A stretch of 64,000 nt of DNA from Oryzias latipes (Eukaryota; Chordata; Actinopteri; Beloniformes; Adrianichthyidae): the NCBI RefSeq assembly GCF_002234675.1, contig NC_019869.2:7193026-7257025 (forward strand), given 5' to 3'. Positions within the stretch are counted from its first letter, which is position 1; the number at the start of each line of letters is the position of its first letter. A program made the translations under genes and the position numbers. Shown piece by piece: positions 24,411 to 37,178 of the stretch. Below the pieces are notes generated by a model. It was not told the DNA's origin and ran no database searches. It saw nothing but the letters and a program-made list of their open reading frames with translations.

Positions 24411-27400
24411 ATGGCCGCGGGACCAATTTCTGAAAGAAACCAAGGTAATTTACGGAATTATTACCCATTTCTTTTGACATTTAGCCGTGCATAAATGTAT
24501 GTAATGTGTAGTAACACCCAACAAGGGCACATTTTTCCTCATAGAGCGAATATGGATCCTAAAATTAGCTAATATTCTTCTGTTGAAACCGGGTAAACAC
24601 ATGGAGTGAAGCGGCTTTAGCCTAGCTTGTAGCTAATAAAGCCATTCTCCCAATTAATCGTTTATCGAATTTGCACTTTAGATGCACGTCCTTTTATATA
24701 AGCATTAAGCTGTGAAAAAACGTATACTCATTTCCATTGTTGCAAATCTATAAATAGAAAGAGAAAAAGCAATATTTTATGCCAGGAACTAATACTAAAC
24801 AACTGCAACTTCTTTCATAATTTAACTTCAGTTCATTGACCTCATTTTATTCTTACCAGGCAGCATGATCATTAAATTTTTCACAGTTTCAACAATGGTT
24901 TTAAAAAGAACTAATGAAACTTTAAGTGAACATAAATATGGTCATTTCTTTTTGTAATTCGTATTCATTAACTTGTGTCAGAAAGTGGAAACCTTTGTAG
25001 TGTTTTACTCACCAAGCCTGCTCTTGTCTGTCCAGATGCCACGGTGTATGTCGGTGGGTTGGATGAGAAAGTGTCGGAGCCGTTGCTATGGGAACTCTTC
25101 CTGCAGGCTGGTCCTGTGGTAAACACGCACATGCCCAAAGACAGGGTCACGGGTCAACATCAGGGTGAGTGCACTTTCAGTTGGTCAACAAGATTGAACA
25201 ATTATCTTCTTAGAAAATTATCTTTACAAAATTGTTTTTCTTTATTTAGGTTATGGCTTTGTGGAATTCCTCAGCGAAGAGGATGCTGATTATGCTATTA
25301 AAATAATGAATATGATCAAGCTCTATGGAAAACCCATTCGAGTCAATAAGGCCTCGGCACACAACAAAAACCTGGATGTGGGTGCGAACATCTTCATCGG
25401 TAACCTGGACCCAGAAATCGATGAGAAACTGCTCTACGACACATTCAGTGCCTTCGGTGTGATTCTCCAAACACCAAAGATCATGAGAGACCCAGACACC
25501 GGCAACTCCAAGGGTTACGCTTTTATCAACTTTGCCAGTTTTGATGCTTCTGATGCCGCCATCGAGGCCATGAATGGCCAGTACCTCTGTAACCGGCCCA
25601 TCACTGTGTCGTACGCCTTCAAGAAAGATTCTAAAGGGGAGCGCCACGGCTCCGCCGCAGAGCGACTCCTGGCGGCGCAGAATCCGCTGTCCCAGGCGGA
25701 CAGGCCCCACCAGCTGTTCGCTGATGCCCCACCACCTCCCTCTCTTCCCACCCCGGTCCTGACCACACTAGGAGCTGGAATGGGTATTCCGGGCATGGGA
25801 GGTGGGTGTTACGTCACATTTATGTGAAAATAGTTTTGTTTTTTTAAAGACTCGCTTTTATGAACATTGTCTTTTTGATGTATTTTTGTGGCATTTTTCT
25901 GATGATAGAGACAAAGAAAATGTAGCTCAAACTTGCATTTGACTGCAAACTGCAAAAATTAAAAACTGGATTTAAATCTGAAGCAGACAAAAAAAAAGGA
26001 TTTTTCTGTAGTTTTACATAACTACTGCCATTCCGCAGAAACTATGTTCTAGAAAACAACACAGGATCTTTTGATTTTGGCTAAAAATGGCATCATCACC
26101 ATCATCATTTTCATAAAAGACCGCTTTGAAAAAAGATCAAAGGATGATCAGTGTGGGACTTGTGTTTTGTGTTAGCCTAAACAAGTGTTTTTACAGATAC
26201 AAATTAGCAATTAGCTGCAAAAATACAAACAAATGTACCCACAAGTCCTTCAAGTAGATTGTGTTGATTTGTGTGTGCAGGTCTGCCACCTCCTGGTGCC
26301 TTTCCCCCTGTTCCTCCCCCCGGATCACTCCCTCCTTCCATGGCCCATGGCATGGGGATGCCTCCATCAGCAGGTGGCCCACAGGGTATTGGCGGTCCAG
26401 GTGGACCACCACCCTTCCCGCCTGGAAGTATGCATCCAGGTGAGACATTGTGACTTCTTAAGAGTGGTTTTTGTCTTTCTGTCGGAGGAAATACAGAGGT
26501 TTTGAGCCTCAGAGCCGCGTTTACTTTGTTTGGCATCCGCATAAACATCTGAAAGTCAAAGCCTGTTCTCGTTTTAGTATCTAGTTTTTCTTCCCGCCAC
26601 CTCCAGTTTGATCCGTTTCTGTCACTCAGGTATGCCTCAGATGCCCATGCACCCTCCCGCTCCGCCTGGCATGGTTCCACCTCCTCCTGCTCCACCAGGA
26701 TCATCCCAACGCGCCCCGCCCCCCAACCTCCCCCCACCCCCGCCTATGGGCATGCCGCCCAGAGCACCATATGGACCCCCCATGGGTGAGTGTTATGACG
26801 CCTCTTCATGTCTCTGTCAAATAGAAAAAACACCTGAAAGGAAAAACGGCGTTGAAGGAAGTGTCAGAGTTGGCAGGATTTGGCAGAGACGCTCTGAAAG
26901 TGATGTAATGGGGGTTTGGTAAGGAACCAGGTCCGCCAATCATCTCAGTCACTGACTTACATTTATGAAATCACCTGTGCTTGTAGCATCCTAATATTTG
27001 AGTTGTTGATAAAGTAAAACTTCAAACAAATACCTACCTTTTCAAACTAAACTTGCTAATGAATTATTGTCAGCTGAATTAAGGATATCCTGATCAGATT
27101 CAGAGTCGTTTGGTTTTTAGTTTTGATTTGATCATTTTAGACTTAAACAGAGCACTTCAGTGAATAAGTTTGAACAATCGAGTAAAAATAGTGCAGCTTG
27201 GCCGTGGACCTCGTCTCGCGCCCCTAGCTGTCCCCCAGTTCTATCTGGATGAGGCCCGTCTGCTGGACTATTTAAACATCTAGTTGTAGATTTAGATAAG
27301 CTAATTCTTCTCTAGGAGTTCTGGTACGTCGCCTGTCCGTCCTGGCGAGAATCCCTACTTCATGTTGACACCCCTGCAGACTTTTAGCATAGTCGTTTTT

Positions 27401-30308
27401 GATCATAATTAGAATACAAGACATATAAGTTCTCTGATCCGGAAATAAAATCCGATTCACGCGATTCAGCTCCGCACATCCCTGGACAGATTTGCTAGTT
27501 TTAAAGCAGTAAATGGTTTTACAGCAGGGATGTGGATGAGTATTTTGAAAGAGGAGTGGCTGACATGTGGTCAGAGATGTATAAAGTTTAAAAAGTCCTT
27601 CTTACTTTACTGCAGTGGATTCAATTATTTTAGCTGCTCTAAAAATACTTAACTTTTTTACTTAATAAATGAGATGCTAATTCGGATCCATCTAAAGCAT
27701 GGGTGTCATACTCATTTACACCGAGGGCCACATCTGCATAGCGGCTGTCCTCAAAGGGCCAGATATAACTTATACATGTAACTAAATGTAATGAAAAATA
27801 AATGTAACTACTCCTTAATGTTAAATAACTCATTATTTACTATAAATTTTTAAAGTGACAATTACAGTTGCATAGAAAACATGTTTGCTTGTTTTTCCAG
27901 CATAAATCCTTTTAAATTTGATTCTGTCAGGTTAGGTTATATGGACAGTGTTTAAGTCCTAATGTATAGTTGCCCTGTCTACACCATTTTTTTTATTTTA
28001 TTTTAAGAAATTAAAAACTTTTATGATCTCGCGGGCCACATAAAATGACATGGAGGGCCACATTTGGCCCCCGGGCCTTGAGTTTGACACATGATCTAAA
28101 GGAACCCTTCAAACATAATCTGTTCCAAACTTTGGTCTCATTTCTTTTTCAACTGTGACTAAAATCAGTACAGTGACCTAATGACCTACGGCTTTAGTTT
28201 GACTTCGGCCTGGGCGAAAAATCGATTGAATCGATTCGAAATTTTTGTTACGGGCAGTAAGGCAAACGACAAACAACAACATCATAGCTCACACGGAACA
28301 ACAAGCGACAACATGGCTACCGGTGAGAGTGGGAAGTTTGTTCCCAAGAAAGGAATAAAATGATCTGTTGTTTGGAACTGGTCTGGGTTTACTGCCACAG
28401 ACACACACACAGTCATTCTACAAAACCTATATAGTTAGTTCATTAGTTAGATAGGTAGTAGTTAGTTGTTAATGTTATTTGTTAATAAAGAATACTGGGT
28501 TGTAATTATTACTTGTACCGGTATTCATTTCTGCCGCTGCCGCCGAAGGATTTTGTGTTCGGCGGCGCCGGGCGGGGGGGTTGGCGGTTGACCGCGACCC
28601 CTGCTGCTTCATCACTGAAGTGATGGCTTTGCATATCGCCAAAGACATGACGGTACCCATATATACCGTGGAGAAGACGGGGTTTAAAAATTTGATTAAA
28701 ACCTTAGACCCCAGATATGAGCTGTTTTGTTAATCCTCTAGAAAAAGGTGCTACTGTCAAGGTGAATGTTTGTCTACTTTAGTCTAGACTACAAAGTGTG
28801 ACTGAAAACACAACTGGGACTTTGATTCCAAGAGTGTGTTCATTTATTTAGGATTCATCCCAGAAATGGGGGTTACATTTGTCTTGCGTTTGATTAAATA
28901 AAAGCAAAATTTGCTTTACGTTGTCTGCCGTTTGTACTTATTGCTTTCCTAAAGTATGGGGGGATCGGAAATCGAATAAAAATAAGTGAGTTAGCTGCTG
29001 ATTTGTTGTCTCTGTGTTTTCACGTACGCTCCGTATTCTACATCCTCAGATAAAAACTGCAGTTTATTTATTTTTAAACATTTTTAGGAATTATTCATGG
29101 AAAAGTAAATTCAGTGATGACAGTTGATGCTTTTTTACACCAGAAAATGGTTTTAAACTGAGAATCTTTTCTTTTAAGAAATATGGGATATATTGATCAT
29201 TAGGAATAAGAACATTTAGCCACTGGATATTTTAACAAATGTGTATTTATATAAAAAAAATAATGCAGAAAGCAGAGCACCTAAACCCCACAACTGTAAC
29301 AAAATAGTTGAATAGTTTTTCTAAAAGAAAAAAAGGTTTATGTCCTTTTGCTGAGCGTGAGACTTAATCCCAGTCTTGTGCCTGGAGTCGTCTATATAGA
29401 GGCTTTTGGGTTTCTCCAATCTTCTGTCCTTTACTGTCCTCACTGCAGTGGATGGAATAATCACATGACTGGTCCCCAGGATTTTGTCCTTGACCTGTTG
29501 TAACACCCGTCAGTCTATCAAAGTACTACAAAACAAACAATATGCCTCAAGTTCTCTAAACAGTCTTGGTTACTTAACCCCACAAGAGCTTCACCCGATA
29601 GTTCATATTCACCGCCTCTCCTTGGCATCCTCCACCCTCCACATAAAAGGAATCCAAGTGACTCGCAGGGCGACGAAGTTCCATCCGTAGGATGAACCCA
29701 CGTGGCTCATTCACAGTTGATGGGGTTTTCAGTCATTCCATGCATGTGGGGGTCTCACCCCATTGCAGAAATAAAATCCCCGTAGCTTCCATCGACGCGG
29801 TTGGACTCCTCTCCGACGTCTCCGGAATCTTCAACAGCACGTGTCTCTCTCCTTCACCCCCCTTTCCTCGTAATAATCAGTTTTTCGCCTGGGCGGCAGG
29901 AAGTCCCCAGGTAGCCATATTTGTAGTCCAAGAGTCTCCTGCCAATGTAGTAAAACGTCCACTGCTATTCATTCAAACATAAACTCCCAAGAAAACCACA
30001 TAGACAGGACTTCACCTGTACATTATGTAGCAGGTGGTTTCAGCTGAGAACTCCACTTGAATCCTGAGGAAAATGCAGAAGACTACTGGTGCTTTCTCAC
30101 ATTTGATTCCATGATGTGACCCTCTCTGTGTCTCTCAGGTCCCCCGGTGCCTCCTGGTATGAGAGGCCCTCCTCCCCCCATGCCTCCCCCCGGCTACGGT
30201 GCTGCTCCACCCGGTCCTCCTCGTCCACCTCCTTTTGGAATGCAGAGGCCGCCAATGCCCCCCAGACCTCCAGTTGCCCCTCCGATGAGGGCACCAATGC
30301 CACCATAA
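24411..30308 (+). CDS. sf3b4: Splicing factor 3B subunit 4 (SF3b49/SAP49)
   Basis: A component of the SF3b complex of U2 snRNP that helps anchor U2 at the branch site. Six exons, 24411-24444, 25036-25164, 25250-25801, 26281-26439, 26630-26785 and 30139-30308, join to 399 aa, somewhat shorter than human SF3B4 (424 aa). Two RRMs follow the short N-terminus [14 protein letters not shown]1 has VYVGGL and GYGFVEF; RRM2 has IFIGNL and KGYAFINF. The C-terminal half is a low-complexity Pro/Gly/Met tail in the last four exons, with no further domain. Every intron interrupts a Gly or Asp codon after its first base, so skipping of any of the four internal exons (each a multiple of three) would keep the frame. 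The last intron (3.35 kb) holds hAT remnants. AATAAA lies at 30447-30452. Confidence 0.96.
25840..26130 (-). repeat. Degraded family-B repeat in sf3b4 intron 3
   Basis: It shows AAAGACTCGCTTTTATGAAC, TTTTGTGGCATTTTTCTGAT and later CCGCAGAAACTATGTTCTAG, the inverse orientation of other copies. It is shorter, with an internal deletion. Confidence 0.6.
27698..28093. mobile_element. hAT (Charlie-like) non-autonomous element with 8-bp target duplication
   Basis: Ends CATGGGTGTCATACTCA and, inverted, CATGTGTCAAACTCAAGG. Both sides carry the identical 8-mer ATCTAAAG (27690-27697 and 28094-28101), the hallmark of hAT insertion. Inner motifs GAGGGCCACAT and GGGCCACATTTGGCC are typical of this fish family. 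Confidence 0.88.
28185..28990 (+). pseudogene. Internally deleted hAT (ZBED-type) transposon
   Basis: A start of GGCCTGGGCGAAAAATCGAT type is followed by a short frame [16 protein letters not shown] at 28313-28363, like the N-terminus of ZBED/hAT transposases. At 28620-28730 a second piece reads [20 protein letters not shown] and [11 protein letters not shown], a conserved hAT transposase segment. The middle and C-terminus are missing, so the copy is dead. The exact right end is unclear. Confidence 0.65.
29480..30110. other. Unassigned block in the last sf3b4 intron
   Basis: Composition is more balanced than in neighbouring intron and contains TGTTGTAACACCCG near the start. It could be an old LTR or other repeat, but I cannot find paired ends or coding motifs. 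Confidence 0.25.
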
Positions 30309-30446
30309 CCTGAACTGCTTAGCAAAAACTGGCTTTCGTTTGTTTCTTTAGAAAAAGTGTTAACATTTCCTCGCTTTAGTTTTAAACATGGATGTAACTG
30401 AACCTTCAGTTTGTTTTTGCTCAATTGTACAGTCAAACCTTTGCCC

Positions 30447-30452
30447 AATAAA
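30447..30452 (+). terminator. sf3b4: Poly(A) signal of sf3b4
   Basis: AATAAA about 140 bases after the stop codon, followed by a T-rich stretch. The sv2a promoter begins about 600 bp downstream. Confidence 0.7.
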
Positions 30453-31080
30453 ACTTTTAATACGGTTTTTTCCTATTTATTTGTTTATTATGATGTTTTA
30501 TTGTAACAAGTTGCAGCTGTTTGCAGCACAATTTATAAAATGTTTGATATTTTATGTATGTTTTTAAATTTTCTTTTTTGGTTGATAATAGACAAACTAA
30601 GATTTAAAAGCTTAAGAGAAAATGGTAAAAGGGAAGCAAAATTGTTTAATATGGACTCAATTTCATGATTAAAATCATAAAAAGGTGGTTTTTCTTTTGC
30701 AAAAAAGCCTGAAACATGATTTAGTTTAGTGATCAAAATCAGTTTTCTCTCCAAAAACACTTTAAGACGTGTCGCGTTTCTGCAGCCAAGTCAGTTAAAG
30801 GCAAATCAAAGTTGTCATGGCAACTGGAGTCAGGTGCGCTATTTGCACACTGGTGTGTGCGTTCAGCCTGTGCACACAATTCCACGAGTGTCCGCAGACC
30901 ATTGTGTGTTTGCAAAACGCGTAACGAGGAATGGTAACCAAACAAAATTACGCACGCTCAATTAATGGACACGAGCGACGTGCGTAAAGCCGCTGCAGGT
31001 CTTTTTCCAATCCAATGAAGAAACGAAGGCGTTTACATGATCACGCGGCGTGATTTTGGTGAGGGGGGGGGGGTGGCGCA

Positions 31081-31259
31081 TATAATTGAGGGTGAGTGGA
31101 TAGCGTGGGCTTGTCCCCCCTCCAAGCCGCACATCATCATCATCAGCGGGTCCACGGCAACAGCCTCGTACGCATTCTCCTCCTCCTCCTCTTTCTCCTC
31201 CTCTTCCTCCTCCTCATCCCCAGCATCTCCAGGCCGGAGCGACGCTCGCAGGATTTAAG
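31081..31259 (+). promoter_or_regulatory. sv2a: sv2a promoter and noncoding first exon
   Basis: A G-run and TATAATTG at about 31081 precede a GC- and CCT-rich stretch. It ends at a strong donor (GATTTAAG|GTGAGAGG, exon end 31259). The next sv2a exon starts at an acceptor at 37073, so this is the best candidate for the 5' UTR exon, giving a 5.8-kb first intron. Start site and linkage are inferred. Confidence 0.55.
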
Positions 31260-31969
31260 GTGAGAGGAAAAAATAAGCCCTATTACGGTTTAAGGAACAT
31301 TTCGTTTCCTTCTTGTGGCGCATTAAGACGATGTGGAGAAACTAAGGCGCGATGGGCGGTTCCAGGAACGCTTGGCTCCACGCTGCAGTTCAGATCGATT
31401 TTGTGAATCGGGCCTGTGGAATATCTCACAGAGTCTGTCGTGACGAGCTGCGGATTCTAAGAATGAGCTTTTATATGAGGATGGAAGCTGGGAGGAAAGC
31501 ATCTGCAGCAACAGGACCAGATCTACGATTCAGTCAGACTCTGTTTGGATGAACTGTTGGCGGCGGGCCTTTAGGCGCTAGTCTTGCTGATACATTTGTG
31601 TATTTTAAGACAAATTCTTGGACACTCTGTTCACCACTGAGCAGGTGCATGTGAAAAATATTTCAAAAATGCCAAATCAGCTCAGTACAGGTGTAATAAA
31701 TGAGGTTTACGGTCTGGCTGGGGGTCTCTTTCCAGAAGATCAGTATGTTCTCGAGGCAGAAATGTCTCAGGGCTTTAATATGCTCAAGGTGTGAAGATCA
31801 GCTCAGCTCCATTGAACTCCATTAAAGAAAAAGCACCAAAAGCTCCAACATTTGAACAATCTCAATCCATCAAGCAGCTTTTTAGTTGGAGTTTTTCTCA
31901 TAGCGTTTTTTAATTAATTCTGGTCAAATGAATGCTGTTTATAGCTAGACTCCTTATAAATTACATGTT

Positions 31970-32525
31970 TTAAAGACCCACTTCAATGAAAATGATGTTT
32001 TTTAAGACGCTTTTCTCATGATGGAGGACATATATAAATTAAATTAGGATTAAAATTGTAGTGCTTAGTTCTTAGTATTTCTTTATTCGAATTGTTGTGA
32101 ATCAGGAGACGATAAAAAATGTTCTTTGAAAATGTGGGTATTTGTGTCATAGAATCTACATTTGGCGGGCCACAAACTCCCTGTTCTGCTCCATTCTGAT
32201 GCATCCGTGTGTAGATGGGCTACCCATCAGGCTCAAAACTGTATGACTGGATAATCCCAGCATTGTCTGCCATTTTTTTTATCGTTTCACTGGTAATGTT
32301 CGGTTGGGGGTCTGAAGGGCTTTAAGCTAGCGGGAGAGAGTGTAAACAGATGGATGATGGGAAATGGGGGCGGGCTTACTCTCCGCCAACAGCTCTGCCC
32401 ACAACTCAAAAGTGAATATTCTAATAAACTCCAGCGGCTCTGCAGAAACTACGTCCTAGTTTTACTATAAAAAAGATGATCTTTTATAGTTTCTTTGCAC
32501 GTGGAAGATCTCTAAAGTAAAATAC
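31970..32525 (-). repeat. Family-B dispersed repeat in sv2a intron 1
   Basis: It begins AAAGACCCACTTCAATGAAA and runs through GAGGACATATATAAATT, GTATTTCTTTATTCGAAT and CTCTGCAGAAACTACGTCC to GATCTCTAAAGTAAA. One of the more complete copies. Confidence 0.75.
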
Positions 32526-32529
32526 TCGA

Positions 32530-35070
32530 TGTGGTTGTTTTTCTTTATGTGCTTATTAGCAAGAGACAAAACCGGCCTGTGTCTGTGTCAATAAAGCTTG
32601 ACCTGGTTGACCAGGCCTGCTGCTTTGATCTGAGTTATCCTGCTGCTGCTGACAGGGAAGAACCTGCTGCCTCGCCACTGCTTATAATGTCTTCAAACAA
32701 ATCCAAAATAAATGGAACAGCATTGTGTCAATGCTGAGACTGAAATGCAAACACATTGTAGGTAATATGGTAACAGATCAGAGCATCTGCGGTGTAAACC
32801 TGCTTCCTATGCAGCACTTTTCACCCCAACAAATATGTTTTTGGGAACATATTGTGTTTCATTAAAGAGTCAGTGTTGTGGCTTCACTAAAGAATCCAAC
32901 CCAACAGTTTCAGTTCACTGTAATTATACACATTTATTTATTTTGATTCTGGTTATTATTTGAGCACCTCCGCAAATGAGACAAATTTCAGAAAGCTAAG
33001 ATGTGTTATCAAAAGAGCAAAAATTATGTTGATTCTGTGAGGATTCATGTTTATTAATGGTTTGAAGCCGATTAGGATGACTATTGTTGTAAAATTGGGC
33101 TATATAAATGACATTGAATTGTGAACTTTGCTTCTAAACATGTTCCTTTAGATACATCAGTGGGGCCTGGTATGACCTGTGGGATTTCTTCTTTTTCAAA
33201 CAGGACTGAAAGTGCGCGGACGTCTTGTTATTGATGCGTTATGGTACCACAAATTCAAAGTGACACGCTGTCTTATTGCATGATGACCTAAGGCACCCTT
33301 CCCTAGGAGCATGAACAAGCTGGCATTGAAATTAGAGCTGGGGATCCTGCAGTAGATTAATCAGACACATATAGATGAGATCTTATCACTTTGGTTAAAC
33401 TTAAATCCTTTATTCTGCAACCTTCAACACTGCATGAGCCAATCAGGTTGATTTCTCACCGCCCAATAGGAGCCACAAAGTCTTACTTCACCCTTTAGAA
33501 AAATAAGACACTGCTTTATATTTGTTATTGCTACAATTAGGATTAAAAAAAATAAACAAATTTTTAGTTTTAGCATAAATAAAACAAAGACAAAACTTTT
33601 GTTGAAAATGTGAAATAGTTTGACTTCCTTTCAAAATAAAAGACACCCTGTGTCACATGGGATCACCTCAACGCAGCAAATGATGAAGCATAGTGTAGTG
33701 TCAGCAGTGACAGTTTATTTTAACAGTTGTGGCGCAATTTCATCCAGAAATTTATTAATCTAAGGAACTAAAATTAAACCAGGGTATTTTAGTGTATTTT
33801 TCAAACCATAAGCTGCACTTAAATCCTTCAGTTTGCTAAAAACTAGATAATCCACCTGATAATCAGTGTGAATTCTGGTTGTGCTTCCTTCACCTCAAAT
33901 ATACTTTTTGTGGTGCAAAGAGCCCAAAAATCTATCAAAGTATTTTTCCATAATGTCAGTAAACTTTGTAGGATTGATGGATTGTTGACGAATTAGAACT
34001 GCCATGGTAACTGCAGTACCATAGAAACCTCACAGAGTGATATGTACTGATCTTCAACTGTATGAGTTCAATAAAGTTTGAGTGAGATTACTTTACTTAT
34101 TTTAATGAACTACTTACTGTTCACCTTACAGATACTTTTTCAAATTAAAACCTTTTTTTTCCGTAACCATTGAGCAACAATGGAGGGGTAGAAGAGCGAC
34201 ACGTGGCTTTGGAGCATCAGGTTTCATAATCAGTCATTTCTGATGATATTCTCTGTCATTTAATGACAGAACCCATCATATGAATGGTCAAAGTTCACTG
34301 ATCAGAGATTGCAAGTCCTCGATCGCCTATTTGATCCCTACTGGATCACCCAACATTTAACAATTATACATCATTACATCATAAACATATGATACGTTAA
34401 AGGCAGATCTTTTCAACATAAAAGCACGTTTTATGGGACTTAAAGAGTTCATGAGAGTTATTTTCATCTACTGATGTATTTAATGTACTTTTTCTTGAAG
34501 CCATAAATGGGAGCTTCGTTTTTAACCATTTTGATATAAACTATCTAATACGGAGTAATTAAAAGATTTTGGATACAAGCAAGTTTGCAGCGATGTCTTA
34601 ATATTTAATGTGTATCAAACAATTGTAGTGATTCCAACATCCCATTAATTCCCTCCACATGCACTGACCCTCCACCGTGAACTGATGTCTTTCCACATTA
34701 GGAAACAGCTATTAAAAAGCACTTTCGGGTTTGGCAATGCCGCGCCGCACCCCATAGTTGCTGCAGCTCGTATGTGACTCAGCAGAGAACAAAACTGGGT
34801 GGATGTTAACTGAAAAACGGCGTGAAAATAAACCCATAAAGCCGTAGTTTACGGTTTACTTTGCTGCATGAAAAGAGTACAATTCAGAGGGATGGAGGTC
34901 AAATGTTTTTTTATTTATTTTTTGCCTAGATAAAACCTTTTTTATTGGCTGTGAGAATTTTAGATAGTTTTTCATTGACAACTTTTATCAGGCTGTCTTT
35001 TGCGTCATTTCGGCTTTTCTGCTAAGTCTTCCTGTTGTTGATTTTCCGGAGTGCTCTGGTGTGTTGTTTT
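32530..35070 (+). other. sv2a: Intron 1 of sv2a, mostly unassigned
   Basis: AT-rich. It includes an L2-type tail fragment at about 33068-33120 (GGGCTATATAAATGACATTG) and a hAT-like remnant around 33470-33670 that shares words with 19.2-19.5 kb. No exon recognised. Confidence 0.45.
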
Positions 35071-35075
35071 CTTAA

Positions 35076-35125
35076 CCCGTGTGCTATCTTGTGGGGTCCA
35101 GATGACCCCGTTGGGAGTGGGATCA
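35076..35125. mobile_element. Truncated, divergent end of a piggyBac-like MITE
   Basis: TTAA (35072-35075) followed by CCCGTGTGCTATCTTGTGGG and CAGATGACCCC. It matches the terminal region of the complete copies but has no right end. Confidence 0.55.
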
Positions 35126-35292
35126 TATGGACCTAATAGATAATAACCTAATATTAGGGAAGCATCAGACTGATTTTAAACTCCAGAAAAACATAATATT
35201 TTGGTATTTATAGTCAATAACTGAAATTTTAGTTATCAGTCCTGAAGTTAAGAGAGAGAAACAGTTTCTGAAGCTACAGGAACTTTCTTTAA

Positions 35293-35496
35293 CCCTTGTG
35301 CTATCTTAGATGACCCCACCCTTACATTGACGTGTTCTCCCTACCATGACAAAGGTGGATGAAGGTGGAAAAATTTCATGTAATCCATGGACACCAGTGA
35401 AGATCACAAATTACTGAAAAAAAAGGTTCAGAGCACTGTCTAGTGGGTCTAGATGACCCAACTCCCAATCTTAAAGTGCCTAGGATAGCACAAGGG
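35293..35496. mobile_element. piggyBac-like MITE, copy 1
   Basis: 204 bp. Left TTAA then CCCTTGTGCTATCTTAGATG; right end GGATAGCACAAGGG then TTAC, so one target base has mutated. It lies immediately before an L2 LINE fragment. Confidence 0.85.
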
Positions 35497-36608
35497 TTAC
35501 ACCATTCAGAAACAGTCAGAAACCTGGGTGTTATCTTCAACTCTAAGCTAACTTTTATCCGCCCACTACTCTCTCTTGGTAATATGGAGATGCTAATGCA
35601 TGCTTTTATCATGAGTAAAATTGATTACTGTAACACTCTGCTCGCTGGTCTTCCATAAACCAACATTAGGAACCTTCAGCTGCTCCAGAACTCTGCTGCA
35701 CAAGTTCTCACCAAGACCAGGAGGCGAGCTCACATTACCCCAATTTTAAAATCCCTGCATTGGCTCCCCATATGTCTTAACGGTCTTGCGCCTCCTAATT
35801 TATCCAATCTTTTAGTAAAATATGAACCCTCGCGGACCCTGAGATCCTCTGGCACTGGTCTGTTAACCATTCCGACTGTAAAAACCAAAACCTACGGAGC
35901 CGCAGAGAGCATTGAAGTTTTTAAGAAAAGGCTAAAGACCCATCTTTTTAACCTGGCTCTCAGATAATCTTTTACTACCACTATTCACTTATTTATTTGG
36001 TTATTCGTTTATTTTTATTTATCAATTTTATCTTGTTTTATGAACTTACAGTAGATTTTAATGTGTTATTTTAATTTTAATTTATCTTATTTCTATGTTT
36101 TATTGTTTATTGCTTTTATCAATATGTTTACTTTTTCATTCTCATTTTTATTTTCATTTTTATTTCCGGTGCTTCTTCAGTTTCTCCCTCTGGGACGGCT
36201 GCTGTTCAGCCCCTGCGGCTCTGGATGGGGACCTGCATCACCGCTTAGCTGTGGTGGAGCGGTCCCCGCCTGTGATGCTGCGTTTGGCTGGTTATGCAGC
36301 TGTTCACAGAGAGGGAGGTTCCAATTATCAGCGTTTCCAACATCTTTTTTTTTTTTGTGCTCAGCCTATTTCTCATTGTCTTTCCCCATCAGTAGGGGGG
36401 TGGGAGGTGGGAAGGAAGTGCGGGGTTGTGTGTAGGTACGAGGAGGGGGGCCCTACTTTTTATTTTATTTATTTTTGTGCTTGTTTATTTTAATTTTCAT
36501 GCTTGTTTTTCTATTATTTATTTTGTTTGGTTTTAATGGAAAGCACTTTGTGTTATTCTTTTATATGAAAAGTACTTTATGAATAAAGTTTGATTTGATT
36601 TGATTTGA
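35497..36608 (+). mobile_element. L2-type LINE, 3' part
   Basis: Decayed coding sequence reads VRNLGVIFNSKLTF, MSKIDYCNTLLAGLP, LQLLQNSAAQVLTKTRRR and HITPILKSLHWLP, then after frame breaks FKKRLKTHLFNL. This is the standard C-terminus of L2-clade reverse transcriptases. The GC-rich 3' UTR ends in AATAAAGTTTGATTTGATTT, the expected short tandem tail. The copy has stops and frameshifts and no catalytic domain. Confidence 0.85.
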
Positions 36609-37178
36609 AATCAGTAACTGTACTTCATCCAGTTCCTGTTTCAGCAAGGCCAGCCTAAATCATTAACCTTCCACCACCATGCTTGCCTGTTGTTTAAACT
36701 TTTATTTCTCGTGTGATGTTGGTAGATGAAGCTTTTGCCATTTTTGTAATTGATTTGATCACAGAAAGAACTTAAAACAAAATTACATTTATGCTTTTTT
36801 ATTTGTTTTCTGCAATTAAAGTTTGTATTGCAATCCTTTTTCATATTTTTTGTCGCTTTGTGTTTCTTTTTTAATTGTTTGTTAGTATTTCTTATTCTAA
36901 CTAAAAAAGTCAACAATTCCTTCAGTGTTTTTTGCTCTTTAGTTGAATATTTCTCCAGAAAACAGGTTTGCAGAAAACAAACTGGCTGCCATAAAATGAT
37001 ATTCATGATATCATATTTAACAAATTCTGAACTATTTAGAAAATCTTAATCTCTTTTTTTTTTTAATTCACAGATTTAACAAGGCTTTTGCCACATAAAC
37101 TGGTTGCACCCTGAACTCGTTCAGGGGGCCTCTCAAGAATCTTTTTCCTCTTGGTGCACCGTTGGAGACCCCTTCATC

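Noticed and set aside
25515-25796. Minus-strand frames opposite sf3b4 exon 3
   Set aside because: Shadow frames of a conserved coding exon.
36061-36493. Two overlapping plus-strand frames of 124-132 aa
   Set aside because: They lie in the 3' UTR of the L2 LINE fragment and consist of low-complexity Phe/Leu-rich translation.
37104-37178. In-frame upstream ATG giving 25 extra residues before SV2A
   Set aside because: The family start MEDG... lies at 37179 and the extra residues have no counterpart in SV2A; this segment is better read as 5' UTR.
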